15,433 bases of DNA from an uncultured Neisseriaceae bacterium (GTDB lineage Bacteria; Pseudomonadota; Gammaproteobacteria; Burkholderiales; UBA11063), in assembly GCA_937952895.1 (NCBI GenBank), contig CALFYC010000061.1:1-15433 (forward strand), read 5' to 3'. Every line of letters starts with the position of its first letter. The stretch's first letter is position 1. Positions 1 through 7,290 of the stretch are shown piece after piece. Below the pieces are notes generated by a model. It did no database searches. It had not been told where the DNA came from and saw only the letters and a list, made by a program, of their open reading frames with translations. The position numbers were made by a program, and so were the translations under genes.

Positions 1-1
1 G

Positions 2-349
2 CCAAGTAAAGATCATATGCACTTATTTTCTTCTAATGAAGTAATTGGTGGCGAAGTTGCAAAATTTTTAAACTATAGGAAAGAAGATATTTCTATGGCA
101 ACAAAGGTTCCTGTAACTTCAGTTCGTTATGACAGTAAGATGCCAACTGAATTAAAAGAAAGATTATTTGAATGGGCAATTGCCATAAATTTAGTTGCTG
201 AATTCTTTAATGATAGGGAAAAAACCATATTATGGTTTAGTACACCCAATCCCATACTTGGAGATATGAGCCCAAGAAATATGATTAAAGTAGGTAGATT
301 TAATAAATTATTAAAATTTATACAAACCGCAATTAGTGAAAATAATTAG
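2..349 (+). CDS. DUF2384 (MbcA/ParS/Xre-type) antitoxin of a RES toxin-antitoxin pair, 5' end beyond the window
   Basis: Likely antitoxin that binds and neutralises the RES toxin encoded just downstream and represses their shared promoter. The C-terminal third contains the toxin-binding signature N-P-I-L-G-D-M-S-P-R-N-M followed by a K-V-G-R-F-N-K-L-L helix, which matches the family pattern NPxLGxxxPxxLxxxGxxxxVL. The N-terminal half is helical and fits the Xre-like DNA-binding part. The first ATG is at 17, but the frame is open to the window edge (P-S-K-D-H precede the Met) and no good Shine-Dalgarno lies before that ATG, so the true start is probably upstream. The stop is 10 nt from the toxin ATG, which implies one transcript. 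The family call is firm on motif grounds; the start is not resolved. Confidence 0.8.
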   Translation, partial: PSKDHMHLFSSNEVIGGEVAKFLNYRKEDISMATKVPVTSVRYDSKMPTELKERLFEWAIAINLVAEFFNDREKTILWFSTPNPILGDMSPRNMIKVGRFNKLLKFIQTAISENN

Positions 350-359
350 GTAATTAATT

Positions 360-1310
360 ATGGGTTCGTCACGTAAAAATGTTTTAAAACCAGATAATGT
401 TGAATATTTACTTGAATCTACAAATATTAAAGAACTTAAGCTTGCCAAAGAAATTACAGATAAGAGGCTTAAATTTACCTGGGTGCATTATTCTGAGTTA
501 GCCATACAGCGTCACTTAATAATGACAGATCTAAAGCAGGCAATAGCAAAAAATTGTATTGCTTTTTCATTTGATAAATGGCAACGAGCAGTGAAGTACC
601 AATATGCTTTACATCCATTATGCACTATTGGTAGTTGGCAATTTATTGGTGGAAGATTTAATTATGGAAATAGTATAAACGATGAATTGGCTGCATTCCC
701 AGCACTTTATATTGCAAATGATAAAGATACAGCGTTGCAAGAGCATTTGGGACAAACTCCTGCTCCAAAAGGTTCTAAACTAACTCCAAGAGAAATAGCT
801 TTAACAGCTACTGAATCTGAAACAATTGTATCAGTGAGTGGTAAAGTCGAACAAGTTTTTGATTTAACTGATAAAAATAATCTAGAAGGCTTTGTTGAAT
901 TAATTAAAAGTTTTAAAACAAGTCCACATTTAGCAAAAATGGCGCGAGAAGCACAAATGGGGAAAGTTCCATTACTTATTAAATCTGTAGATAAATTACT
1001 TGATTCCTTATTAGATAAAAATTGGAGACGATCACCTTCAAATTTTGATATACCATCAAATTCGCAAATTTTTGGGCATATAGCTTATATAGCTGGCATT
1101 GAAGGAATACTTTATCCTTCAAAATTCACCGGAAAATCATGTTTAGCTATTTTTCCTAATAATTTTTCGAATAGTAATAGCTATATAAAATTGGACGGTA
1201 AATTACCACCATATGAACACATAGTTCGGGTAATTGATAAAGATAATTATCATCTTTGTGAATTTAATGAGATGGAATTACTTGCATTTCCATCAATAGC
1301 CAAGAATTAA
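360..1310 (+). CDS. RES-domain toxin (NAD+-targeting family)
   Basis: RES-family toxin. Characterised members consume NAD+ (phosphorolysis or ADP-ribosyl transfer) in the cytoplasm and stop growth. The three residues that name the family are visible: Arg99 in G-G-R-F-N-Y-G, Glu128 in L-Y-I-A-N-D...L-Q-E, and Ser254 in G-I-L-Y-P-S. At 316 residues it is longer than the common 150-230-residue forms. The extra length is an N-terminal extension of about 75 residues and a roughly 125-residue stretch between Glu and Ser, rich in Lys and Leu. There is no signal peptide or membrane segment. The start ATG follows the antitoxin stop by 10 nt, with a weak TAGG at 347-350 overlapping that stop, so toxin translation is probably low or coupled to the antitoxin. 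Intact and probably active unless neutralised. Confidence 0.85.
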   Translation: MGSSRKNVLKPDNVEYLLESTNIKELKLAKEITDKRLKFTWVHYSELAIQRHLIMTDLKQAIAKNCIAFSFDKWQRAVKYQYALHPLCTIGSWQFIGGRFNYGNSINDELAAFPALYIANDKDTALQEHLGQTPAPKGSKLTPREIALTATESETIVSVSGKVEQVFDLTDKNNLEGFVELIKSFKTSPHLAKMAREAQMGKVPLLIKSVDKLLDSLLDKNWRRSPSNFDIPSNSQIFGHIAYIAGIEGILYPSKFTGKSCLAIFPNNFSNSNSYIKLDGKLPPYEHIVRVIDKDNYHLCEFNEMELLAFPSIAKN

Positions 1311-1463
1311 TTTTATAAAATACACCTAATTTTACACCTATAAAAATATTTCATACATAGTAATCTAATATTTTCAAATGTAATTAGCCAATTTCTATAT
1401 TTTAATGCCCCAAAAAATATATTCCTTAACCAGAATTGGGAGTGATAAGTTAAAAATATGATT

Positions 1464-1482
1464 TTATGGTATAATACCATAA
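1464..1482 (+). promoter_or_regulatory. Extended -10 promoter inside a perfect palindrome
   Basis: TGGTATAAT (1467-1475) is a consensus extended -10 element. It lies within the perfect 9+1+9 palindrome TTATGGTAT-A-ATACCATAA. No good -35 is visible, as expected for extended -10 promoters. The dyad covers the -10 and start region, so it may also be an operator. It probably drives the lipoprotein gene at 1698. Confidence 0.5.
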
Positions 1483-1507
1483 TGTAATTATACCAAATCA
1501 GATGTTA

Positions 1508-1540
1508 AACATTTAATTAGTGTTAGTTAACTTAAATGTT
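1508..1540 (+). repeat. Inverted repeat, 9-bp arms
   Basis: AACATTTAA (1508-1516) and TTAAATGTT (1532-1540) are perfect inverted arms around a 15-nt loop. They lie about 25 nt downstream of the probable start of transcription from the 1464-1482 promoter. In RNA this would be a weak leader hairpin; in DNA it could be a protein-binding dyad. Confidence 0.35.
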
Positions 1541-1697
1541 AGAATAAATCGTTGTTTTTATATTTTTGAATTGGCTATTTTGTATTTAACTGATTTAGGT
1601 AAATTACATAAAATAATAAAACGATTTTAAATATGTTTTATACTAAATTAAAAGCCTACTATATAGGTATTAAGTCATTTCATGTTAGGGATAGTCT

Positions 1698-4600
1698 GTG
1701 TTTAAATTATTTGTTAGAGTTATTTTATTAATTGCTTTTTGTGCGATGTTTATAGGCTGTGGAGCTCAACCTGGTAGCAATTCAGCTCAATTGAGCAATA
1801 CAATTAAAGCAAGCTCCATAGTAATAGATAATACCGGTATAATCCCGTTACTTAATAATTCGTCTACATCTACTTTAGTTTATGTTCATAATATGTCACG
1901 CCATCAAATAGATGGAATTAAGTATGAAATTATTTTTGAATCAAGTAGTGATTTAGTCAAATCAAGCTTTGATTCAGGGTGTGAGGAAATTGCAGCTAAC
2001 AATTCATGTCCATTAAATTTTACTATACCATCTTTAAATCAGAATGCAATTAATGGTTCATTTCTGATTGTGGCTCATTATATTGAAAATGGACAAGCAA
2101 AACAATTTAGTCAACCAATTGATTATCAAGTGGTTAATAATGAATCGTCTTTGGGTGTAAAAATAATGTCGGGGGCTTCATTAGCTGGTTATGGTAATAA
2201 AGTAGCTTATGCAACTATATATGCTTATGGGACTGGATCTGAAAATAATTATTTTGTAGATTCTGTTTCTACTTCACTTCCTAGTATAAATATAGAAAAT
2301 GGAGATATTAGTAATACTACTATGCAATCTGGTTTTGTTCAAGCTATTGAAGTTAAAAGTGAAGTTCCAGATATAGACGCATTTAGCTCGATAGTATCAA
2401 TTAAAGCAACTAATGAATCTAAAACGTATAACTTTACCGATCAAACAACTATGATAATTACTCCAAATTCAAGTAATCATAAGTTAATTTTAGGCTCAAT
2501 CCCAGCAGTTGATACAAGTTTGGGAAATACTACTGGAACAGCACTTGTTACTAACATGAGTGATTCATCTGTCGAAAATTTTATAGCCACGCCAAGTGGA
2601 GGTTTTACTATTATATCTTCATGTTCATCTATTCCTGCTTATGGTAATTGTATAGTCAAATTTAATGTACCACAATATCATGGGACTGGTATTTTATCTG
2701 TTAGTGGCTATATAAATGGACAATTGACTAGTAATATGCAGCCTGTAGTTTGGTTTAATTCTGCAGAAGGAGCTTTGCTTAGCCTTAGTATCACACCACA
2801 ACCATTAATTACTCATGCTTTTGAAAGTAATGAAAATGCTAACGTTAATGTAAATAATATCGGGGGTATGAATATGGATTCTCTTGATATTTCTGATTTA
2901 AGTGTGCTGTCTGGGATGGCCAAAGCTTCGGTAACGAACATTGATTGCAATAACCTTATAACTAATACAAGTTGCAACTATAAAATTAATGTAAGCGATA
3001 ATATAATTGAGGATGGCAAGATTTTAGTACATGTTAAGGGTTATTATAACGTTGGTGACACTGAGCCTCAGACATATGATAGAAACGTGGTACTTGAGTA
3101 TAGCTCTTTAAGTAATACACCTAACATTACAATTTCCACACCTAATGCTATGGAAATTGAGGGTAATAATGTAGAATCATTACAACAAATTATTACGTTA
3201 ACGAACAATGGAACTGTTGATGCGAATATCAATACCATTAATTTAAATAAAGCTTCTGAATCTGTAAATTTAGTTAAATTGCAAGATGGATGTGCACAAA
3301 AAGTAGTATTGGCAAATGGTGGACAATGTAATATTGTTGTAAGTCTTGGACCGCAGCTAAATACAACAGAATCAAGCATTTTAACTAGTGCGTTTATTAA
3401 TGTATCATATACCGGAGGAACCTTATCTCAAGCTGAAAGTCAGAATTCACAATCATTTGATGCAAAAGTAAAAGTAAATGGTCAGCGTATTTCCCTAACA
3501 GCTGTTACCTCGCAGAATAATGAATCAGGTAATGGGGCTATCAATAATCCTTTTATTTTATTTGGTGGCAATCCTAATTCTAAATCAGTTACTTTGACAT
3601 ATATGAACACTGGAACATCGCCACTTAGGTTAGATACAATAACTTTTAATTTAGAATCTACTCTATGGGGTCTAGATACAACATCCTCTACATGTCAATC
3701 TACAACCCTAATGCCTAATAATTCATGTAGTATCGTTCTTAATAATTTATTTGCCCAAAATATTACTTCTTTTGGTAATGTTGGTGCAGTCTTTAATATG
3801 AATATTGATCTGCCTAAGTTATCTTATACAAATATGAATAATCCCCAATTAAAATATTCAAGTACTCCAACATTTAATGGCTCAAATATCGTATATGTAG
3901 CTGGACATCAAGCAACATTGTCTAATCAGATTTCTTTTGGCAATCTAAATACGTTAACTATATATCATAATTTGGCAAATGCGGCTAATTATCCAGCTGG
4001 AAGTATAAAAATTCAATCTGTAACAGGTACGTATTTTACATCTTCACCAACATCTTCTGAATGTAATGTTAATGTGGGAACCAATACAACAGAATTATGT
4101 ACGTTTTTAAATGTAATTAATGGACAAGAAACACTTTCATTATCGTATCCAATAAAAAATTCAAATCATGGGGCTAATATAAGTTTTGACTTTGCGTTGT
4201 CAAAATCTAATCCAAATATTGTAAGTGCTTTAAATCAAACGAACCTAAAGGCTCAGATTCCATATTATTTAATTATAAATACTACTACAGGAATTTTTAC
4301 TTCTTTAGATGGGATTAATTGGACTAATACAAATATAAATACAGCTAATCAATATACGGCTTCAGGTGTAGTGTATAATAATAGAGACAATAAATTGTAT
4401 GCGGTTTTAGAGGATAATGACACTCTTCGTTTAGATGTTATGTCTTCGCTTGATGGAGTTTCTTGGAATGTGGTTTATTCTGTAGCTGATGCAGTGTCTC
4501 CTTCAGGATATAATCCAGCAATCTATTTTGATGTATCTAGTGGTAATTTATATTTTATTTATGGTGATGCTACATCTTATGCTTATGGAAGAATGGTTGT

Positions 4601-5198
4601 TTCTACAGATAATGGGGTTACGTGGAATCCTGATCCAACAATTATTTCAGACAATCAGTTTTCATTTATGAGTTTAGCTTTTGGTGGCGGAAAAATGGCT
4701 GCAGCTACTTTATCAGATTCGGCTCTTTATCCGAATTATTCTGGCTTAACAAAAAATAATGGCAATTGGGCAACAAATCCATTTTTTCCTATTAGTACAA
4801 CTACTCCAATTGGTAATATAACATATTATAATGGTAAATTTTATGCAATTTCTAGTGTGGGTAATTTATATTCTGCATCCTCTTCAAATGGATGGTCGAC
4901 AAATACTTGGGAATCTGTTACACCGCCAGCTACGAGATTATCTTATATATTAGATGGGAGTAATAAACTTCTTTTTGCAGGTAGAGGTGTAATTTATACT
5001 TCTTCAGATGGTGCTATATGGAAACAAGAAAGTTGTGCTTCTGGAACTAATATAAGAAATGGTATATATGCAAGTCAGATGCAGAAATATTTTCTTCCAA
5101 GTTCAAGTAATATGTGTATTTCAAATGGTAATGGTTCATGGACAGCGAGCAAAATAAATGGAGTAACAGGTATAATTACCCGAATGGCTTCTTTTTAA
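1698..5198 (+). CDS. Large lipoprotein with six Ig-like (ASH/choice-of-anchor-like) repeats and a C-terminal Asp-box region
   Basis: Probable envelope- or surface-exposed lipoprotein; function unknown. GTG is the forced start: an in-frame TAG lies at 1692 and AGGGA at 1687-1691 gives 6-nt spacing. Residues 1-21 form a lipoprotein signal (K3, R7, hydrophobic core, lipobox F-I-G-C with Cys21). From about 40 to 850 there are repeated beta-sandwich domains, six of which carry a Cys pair 9-12 residues apart: 95/104, 309/318, 417/426, 532/544, 666/677 and 789/801, usually as C-x(n)-N-x-x-C followed by alternating hydrophobics. This is the layout of bacterial ASH-type Ig domains. From about 860 to the end the motif S-x-D-G-x-x-W recurs (near 869, 917, 969, 1102, plus degenerate copies), as in Asp-box/BNR beta-propellers. 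Hydrolase residues typical of sialidases are not evident, so a binding or scaffold role is more likely. Asn/Ser/Thr-rich composition is typical of secreted adhesin-like proteins. Confidence 0.8.
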   Translation: MFKLFVRVILLIAFCAMFIGCGAQPGSNSAQLSNTIKASSIVIDNTGIIPLLNNSSTSTLVYVHNMSRHQIDGIKYEIIFESSSDLVKSSFDSGCEEIAANNSCPLNFTIPSLNQNAINGSFLIVAHYIENGQAKQFSQPIDYQVVNNESSLGVKIMSGASLAGYGNKVAYATIYAYGTGSENNYFVDSVSTSLPSINIENGDISNTTMQSGFVQAIEVKSEVPDIDAFSSIVSIKATNESKTYNFTDQTTMIITPNSSNHKLILGSIPAVDTSLGNTTGTALVTNMSDSSVENFIATPSGGFTIISSCSSIPAYGNCIVKFNVPQYHGTGILSVSGYINGQLTSNMQPVVWFNSAEGALLSLSITPQPLITHAFESNENANVNVNNIGGMNMDSLDISDLSVLSGMAKASVTNIDCNNLITNTSCNYKINVSDNIIEDGKILVHVKGYYNVGDTEPQTYDRNVVLEYSSLSNTPNITISTPNAMEIEGNNVESLQQIITLTNNGTVDANINTINLNKASESVNLVKLQDGCAQKVVLANGGQCNIVVSLGPQLNTTESSILTSAFINVSYTGGTLSQAESQNSQSFDAKVKVNGQRISLTAVTSQNNESGNGAINNPFILFGGNPNSKSVTLTYMNTGTSPLRLDTITFNLESTLWGLDTTSSTCQSTTLMPNNSCSIVLNNLFAQNITSFGNVGAVFNMNIDLPKLSYTNMNNPQLKYSSTPTFNGSNIVYVAGHQATLSNQISFGNLNTLTIYHNLANAANYPAGSIKIQSVTGTYFTSSPTSSECNVNVGTNTTELCTFLNVINGQETLSLSYPIKNSNHGANISFDFALSKSNPNIVSALNQTNLKAQIPYYLIINTTTGIFTSLDGINWTNTNINTANQYTASGVVYNNRDNKLYAVLEDNDTLRLDVMSSLDGVSWNVVYSVADAVSPSGYNPAIYFDVSSGNLYFIYGDATSYAYGRMVVSTDNGVTWNPDPTIISDNQFSFMSLAFGGGKMAAATLSDSALYPNYSGLTKNNGNWATNPFFPISTTTPIGNITYYNGKFYAISSVGNLYSASSSNGWSTNTWESVTPPATRLSYILDGSNKLLFAGRGVIYTSSDGAIWKQESCASGTNIRNGIYASQMQKYFLPSSSNMCISNGNGSWTASKINGVTGIITRMASF

Positions 5199-5377
5199 TG
5201 GGAGAAATTTTGATATGAGCAAAATTTATCAAATTTTAACCACGGTGTTTAGAGTTAATATTTTTTGCAATTAACAGGTTCATATTTGAAAAACTTTTCT
5301 TTACAAAATTTTATAAGATCTATGATTGGAAGTTGGATATCATTTATATAATACCACTTTATATGACATAATAAATG

Positions 5378-5405
5378 TTGAAACTGCAACATAATTAGTT
5401 ATAAT
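5378..5405 (+). promoter_or_regulatory. Promoter for the glycosyltransferase gene
   Basis: TTGAAA at 5378-5383 and TATAAT at 5400-5405 are separated by 16 bp, a good sigma-70 arrangement. Transcription would start near 5412 and give a leader of about 55 nt. Confidence 0.55.
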
Positions 5406-5465
5406 AACTTGTAACTTTTATGCTAGATGAACATTGTGATTGAACATTAAGAAATATACTTATGT

Positions 5466-6224
5466 TTGAGAGGTGAAATTATAAATTATAATAATAAAAA
5501 ACTTAGTGTGGTGATGCCTATTTATCAAACTAATGAAATCTATTTACGGGAAGCTATTGAAAGTGTGCTTAAGCAATCCTATTCAGATTTTGAATTTTTA
5601 ATTGTAAATGATAGCCCAAAAGATGAATCAAGATTAAAGCAGATTGTGGCAAGCTATAATGATGACCGAATTATTTGGATACCTTGCCAAATAAATAGTG
5701 GTATAGCTATTGCTTCAAATATTGGAATTAATTGTTCTAAAGGCTCTTTCATTGCTATGATGGATCATGATGATATTTGTATTTCAACGAGATTTGAAGA
5801 ACAAGTTAAATTTTTAACAGCAAACCCAGAATTTGGTTTTATTGGTGGGCAAGCTGATGGATTTTATCCAGATGGAAGTAGTGTAAGACTAAACTATTGC
5901 ACTTCATCAACAATAGATGACTTACAGAAAAGCTTTTTTAATGGAGTGCCATTTCTAAATCCAAGTATCATGTTTCGTAAATCAGCATTAAATATTTTGA
6001 GATACAACTCATATTATAAAGTATGTGCTGATTATGATCTCTTTGCTAGGCTTATTTTTGTGCAAAATATTATGGCGACTAATTTACCAGAGGTTATTTT
6101 GCGCTATCGATTTCATGATGCTAATACATCATTAAATCAATGCTTACTTGGAGAAAAAGAGACAAATGAAATTCAACGCTGGATTCTGCAACATGATAAA
6201 ATATTGAGTAAATTTGTTATGTAA
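5466..6224 (+). CDS. Family 2 (GT-A) glycosyltransferase
   Basis: Cytoplasmic sugar transferase that would use a nucleotide-sugar donor; acceptor unknown. It has the GT2 hallmarks: beta-1 L-S-V-V-M-P-I-Y at about 14-21, L-I-V-N-D at about 44-48, the metal-binding D-H-D-D at 100-103 (DxD motif), and A-D-Y-D-L-F-A-R-L with Asp189/Asp191 in the position of the usual E-D-Y-D-L catalytic region. There is no membrane helix, and 252 residues is normal for a single-domain GT2. No other polysaccharide genes are in the window, so the pathway (LPS, capsule, glycan decoration) is open. The start is uncertain. TTG at 5466 is the first conventional codon after the in-frame TAA at 5448, but it lacks a clear ribosome site, while a strong GAGGTGA (5470-5476) lies inside the frame and is followed by ATT/ATA rather than ATG. 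Confidence 0.85.
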   Translation: MRGEIINYNNKKLSVVMPIYQTNEIYLREAIESVLKQSYSDFEFLIVNDSPKDESRLKQIVASYNDDRIIWIPCQINSGIAIASNIGINCSKGSFIAMMDHDDICISTRFEEQVKFLTANPEFGFIGGQADGFYPDGSSVRLNYCTSSTIDDLQKSFFNGVPFLNPSIMFRKSALNILRYNSYYKVCADYDLFARLIFVQNIMATNLPEVILRYRFHDANTSLNQCLLGEKETNEIQRWILQHDKILSKFVM

Positions 6225-6314
6225 TATCTTGTTTTTTGCAGCAAAATTTAGAGATATTTAATTTACATTTAAAAGAGTGTGGGTTTAGTCAATTATATAA
6301 GTCATAATTTGTTA

Positions 6315-6323
6315 TGTTATAAT
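6315..6323 (+). promoter_or_regulatory. Extended -10 promoter of efp
   Basis: TGTTATAAT is an extended -10 box (TGn plus TATAAT at 6318-6323). No strong -35 is seen. The leader to the efp ATG would be about 70 nt, and AAAGGA at 6388-6393 provides a good ribosome site 6 nt before the ATG. Confidence 0.5.
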
Positions 6324-6399
6324 ATTAAAATTGATTAGAAACAATCTACTTTGATTGTAAGACCACAATAAAAATATTCTTAATAATAAAGGAATCAAT

Positions 6400-6975
6400 A
6401 TGAAAGAAAAAGCAGTTGACCTTCGAGCTGGTTGGATTATTCAACATGATGGTCGTCAATTTGCCGTATTAGGCACACGAACAGTTAAATCCGGAACTGG
6501 TGGCGGTGCATTTATACAAACAGAAATGAGAAATATTCAAACAGGTTCAAAAGCTCAAGTTGCTTTTAGATCAACAGATTCAATAGAACGTTTATCAACA
6601 GAAGAGTTAGAGTGCTCTTTCTTGTACAAAGAAGGGGAAGATTACGTATTTATGAATATGGAAGACTATAGTCAAATTACCGTTTCTCCAGATACAATTG
6701 GTGATGATATTGTATTTTTATCAGATGGTATTAATGTGAGACTGAAATTAGTTGATGGACGTGTTTTGGGAGTTGAGTTCCCAACAACAATTGTATGTAC
6801 TGTTGTGGAAACGGACCCTCAAATAAAAGGTGCTACAGCAACAGCGATGGATAAACCCGCAATACTAGATATTGGTATTCGTGTAGTTGTACCTTCTTTT
6901 GTCAATGTTGGAGAAAAGATTGTTTTAAAGACTGCAACTAGAGAATATTCAGAGCGTTATAAAGAAGGAAAATAA
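6400..6975 (+). CDS. efp: Elongation factor P with altered loop tip
   Basis: EF-P binds between the P and E sites of stalled ribosomes and promotes peptide bonds at polyproline stretches. The 191-residue length and all three domains are normal: an N-terminal KOW-like domain (about 1-66), a central OB domain (about 67-130) and a C-terminal OB domain. Conserved blocks include E-T-D-P-Q-I-K-G-A-T-A-T-A, K-P-A and the C-terminal Y-S-E-R-Y-K. The odd part is the loop at residues 29-38, V-K-S-G-T-G-G-G-A-F. Canonical proteins have V-K-P-G-K-G-x-A-F or P-G-R-G, with Lys/Arg at the tip. Here the tip Lys is replaced by Thr/Gly and the loop is one residue longer, so lysylation (EpmA) or rhamnosylation (EarP) at that site looks impossible. 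Lys30 is three residues earlier. It does not look like the EfpL/YeiP paralogue, whose C-terminal half differs. Monocistronic. Confidence 0.95.
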   Translation: MKEKAVDLRAGWIIQHDGRQFAVLGTRTVKSGTGGGAFIQTEMRNIQTGSKAQVAFRSTDSIERLSTEELECSFLYKEGEDYVFMNMEDYSQITVSPDTIGDDIVFLSDGINVRLKLVDGRVLGVEFPTTIVCTVVETDPQIKGATATAMDKPAILDIGIRVVVPSFVNVGEKIVLKTATREYSERYKEGK

Positions 6976-7008
6976 TTAACGGATCTGTATAAACTTTATT
7001 CAAATTAG

Positions 7009-7052
7009 TTAGATGTGTGATTCATAGATATGATTATGAATCACACATCTAA
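7009..7052. terminator. Long hairpin after efp, possible terminator
   Basis: AGATGTGTGATTCATA (7011-7026) and TATGAATCACACATCT (7035-7050) are perfect 16-bp arms around an 8-nt loop. Two more A-T pairs extend the stem outward. It begins about 34 nt after the efp stop. A clean U-run does not follow directly (the next bases are AATGCGTAAATATTTTATTT), so termination efficiency is uncertain. It could also be a processing or mRNA-stabilising element. Confidence 0.6.
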
Positions 7053-7203
7053 TGCGTAAATATTTTATTTATTGATAGATCTTAAGTAATATTTCTTTAA
7101 AGCTTCCTATAATGTTTTTACAAATATTTCAGTTAAAATGTTATTTGATATTCATAAATAATTAGGCCAAATAGCAAAAATAAATTATCAACTATTAAAA
7201 AAT

Positions 7204-7225
7204 TTTAATATTTGAAAATATTAAA
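7204..7225 (-). terminator. AT-only hairpin, possible terminator of the minus-strand lipoprotein gene
   Basis: TTTAATATT (7204-7212) and AATATTAAA (7217-7225) form a 9-bp stem with a TGAA loop, about 65 nt beyond the stop at 7291. Read on the minus strand it is followed by a six-T run within 7194-7203. The stem has no G-C pair, so this is a weak call. The rest of the 315-bp gap 6976-7290 holds only AT-rich DNA and the hairpin at 7009-7052; no gene is seen. Confidence 0.3.
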
Positions 7226-7290
7226 TAATACTTTGGTATTTATCTTTCCCAAACTACTAAATTCAAAAACTCAATTAAGAATATATTGGA

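Larger units (their letters stand above)
1311..1697. other. AT-rich intergenic region between the toxin and the large lipoprotein
   Basis: No gene is supported in these 387 bases. It holds a palindromic extended -10 promoter (1464-1482), a 9-bp inverted repeat (1508-1540) and a short tandem repeat of TACACCTA at 1321-1328 and 1333-1340. I see no convincing Rho-independent terminator behind the toxin gene. The leader from the promoter to the GTG at 1698 would be about 215 nt, long enough for a structured 5' UTR or a small RNA. Confidence 0.6.

Noticed and set aside
3068..3379. 103-codon minus-strand ORF inside the large lipoprotein gene
   Set aside because: It is the antisense shadow of a well-supported coding frame with signal peptide and repeats; no ribosome site or family motif.
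4489..4671. 60-codon plus-strand ORF inside the large lipoprotein gene
   Set aside because: Lies in another frame of the Asp-box region; low-complexity hydrophobic product with no start signal.
5205..5227. Hairpin AAATTTTG/CAAAATTT after the large lipoprotein stop as a terminator
   Set aside because: Only one G-C pair, no U-run, and this kind of dyad is common in such AT-rich DNA.
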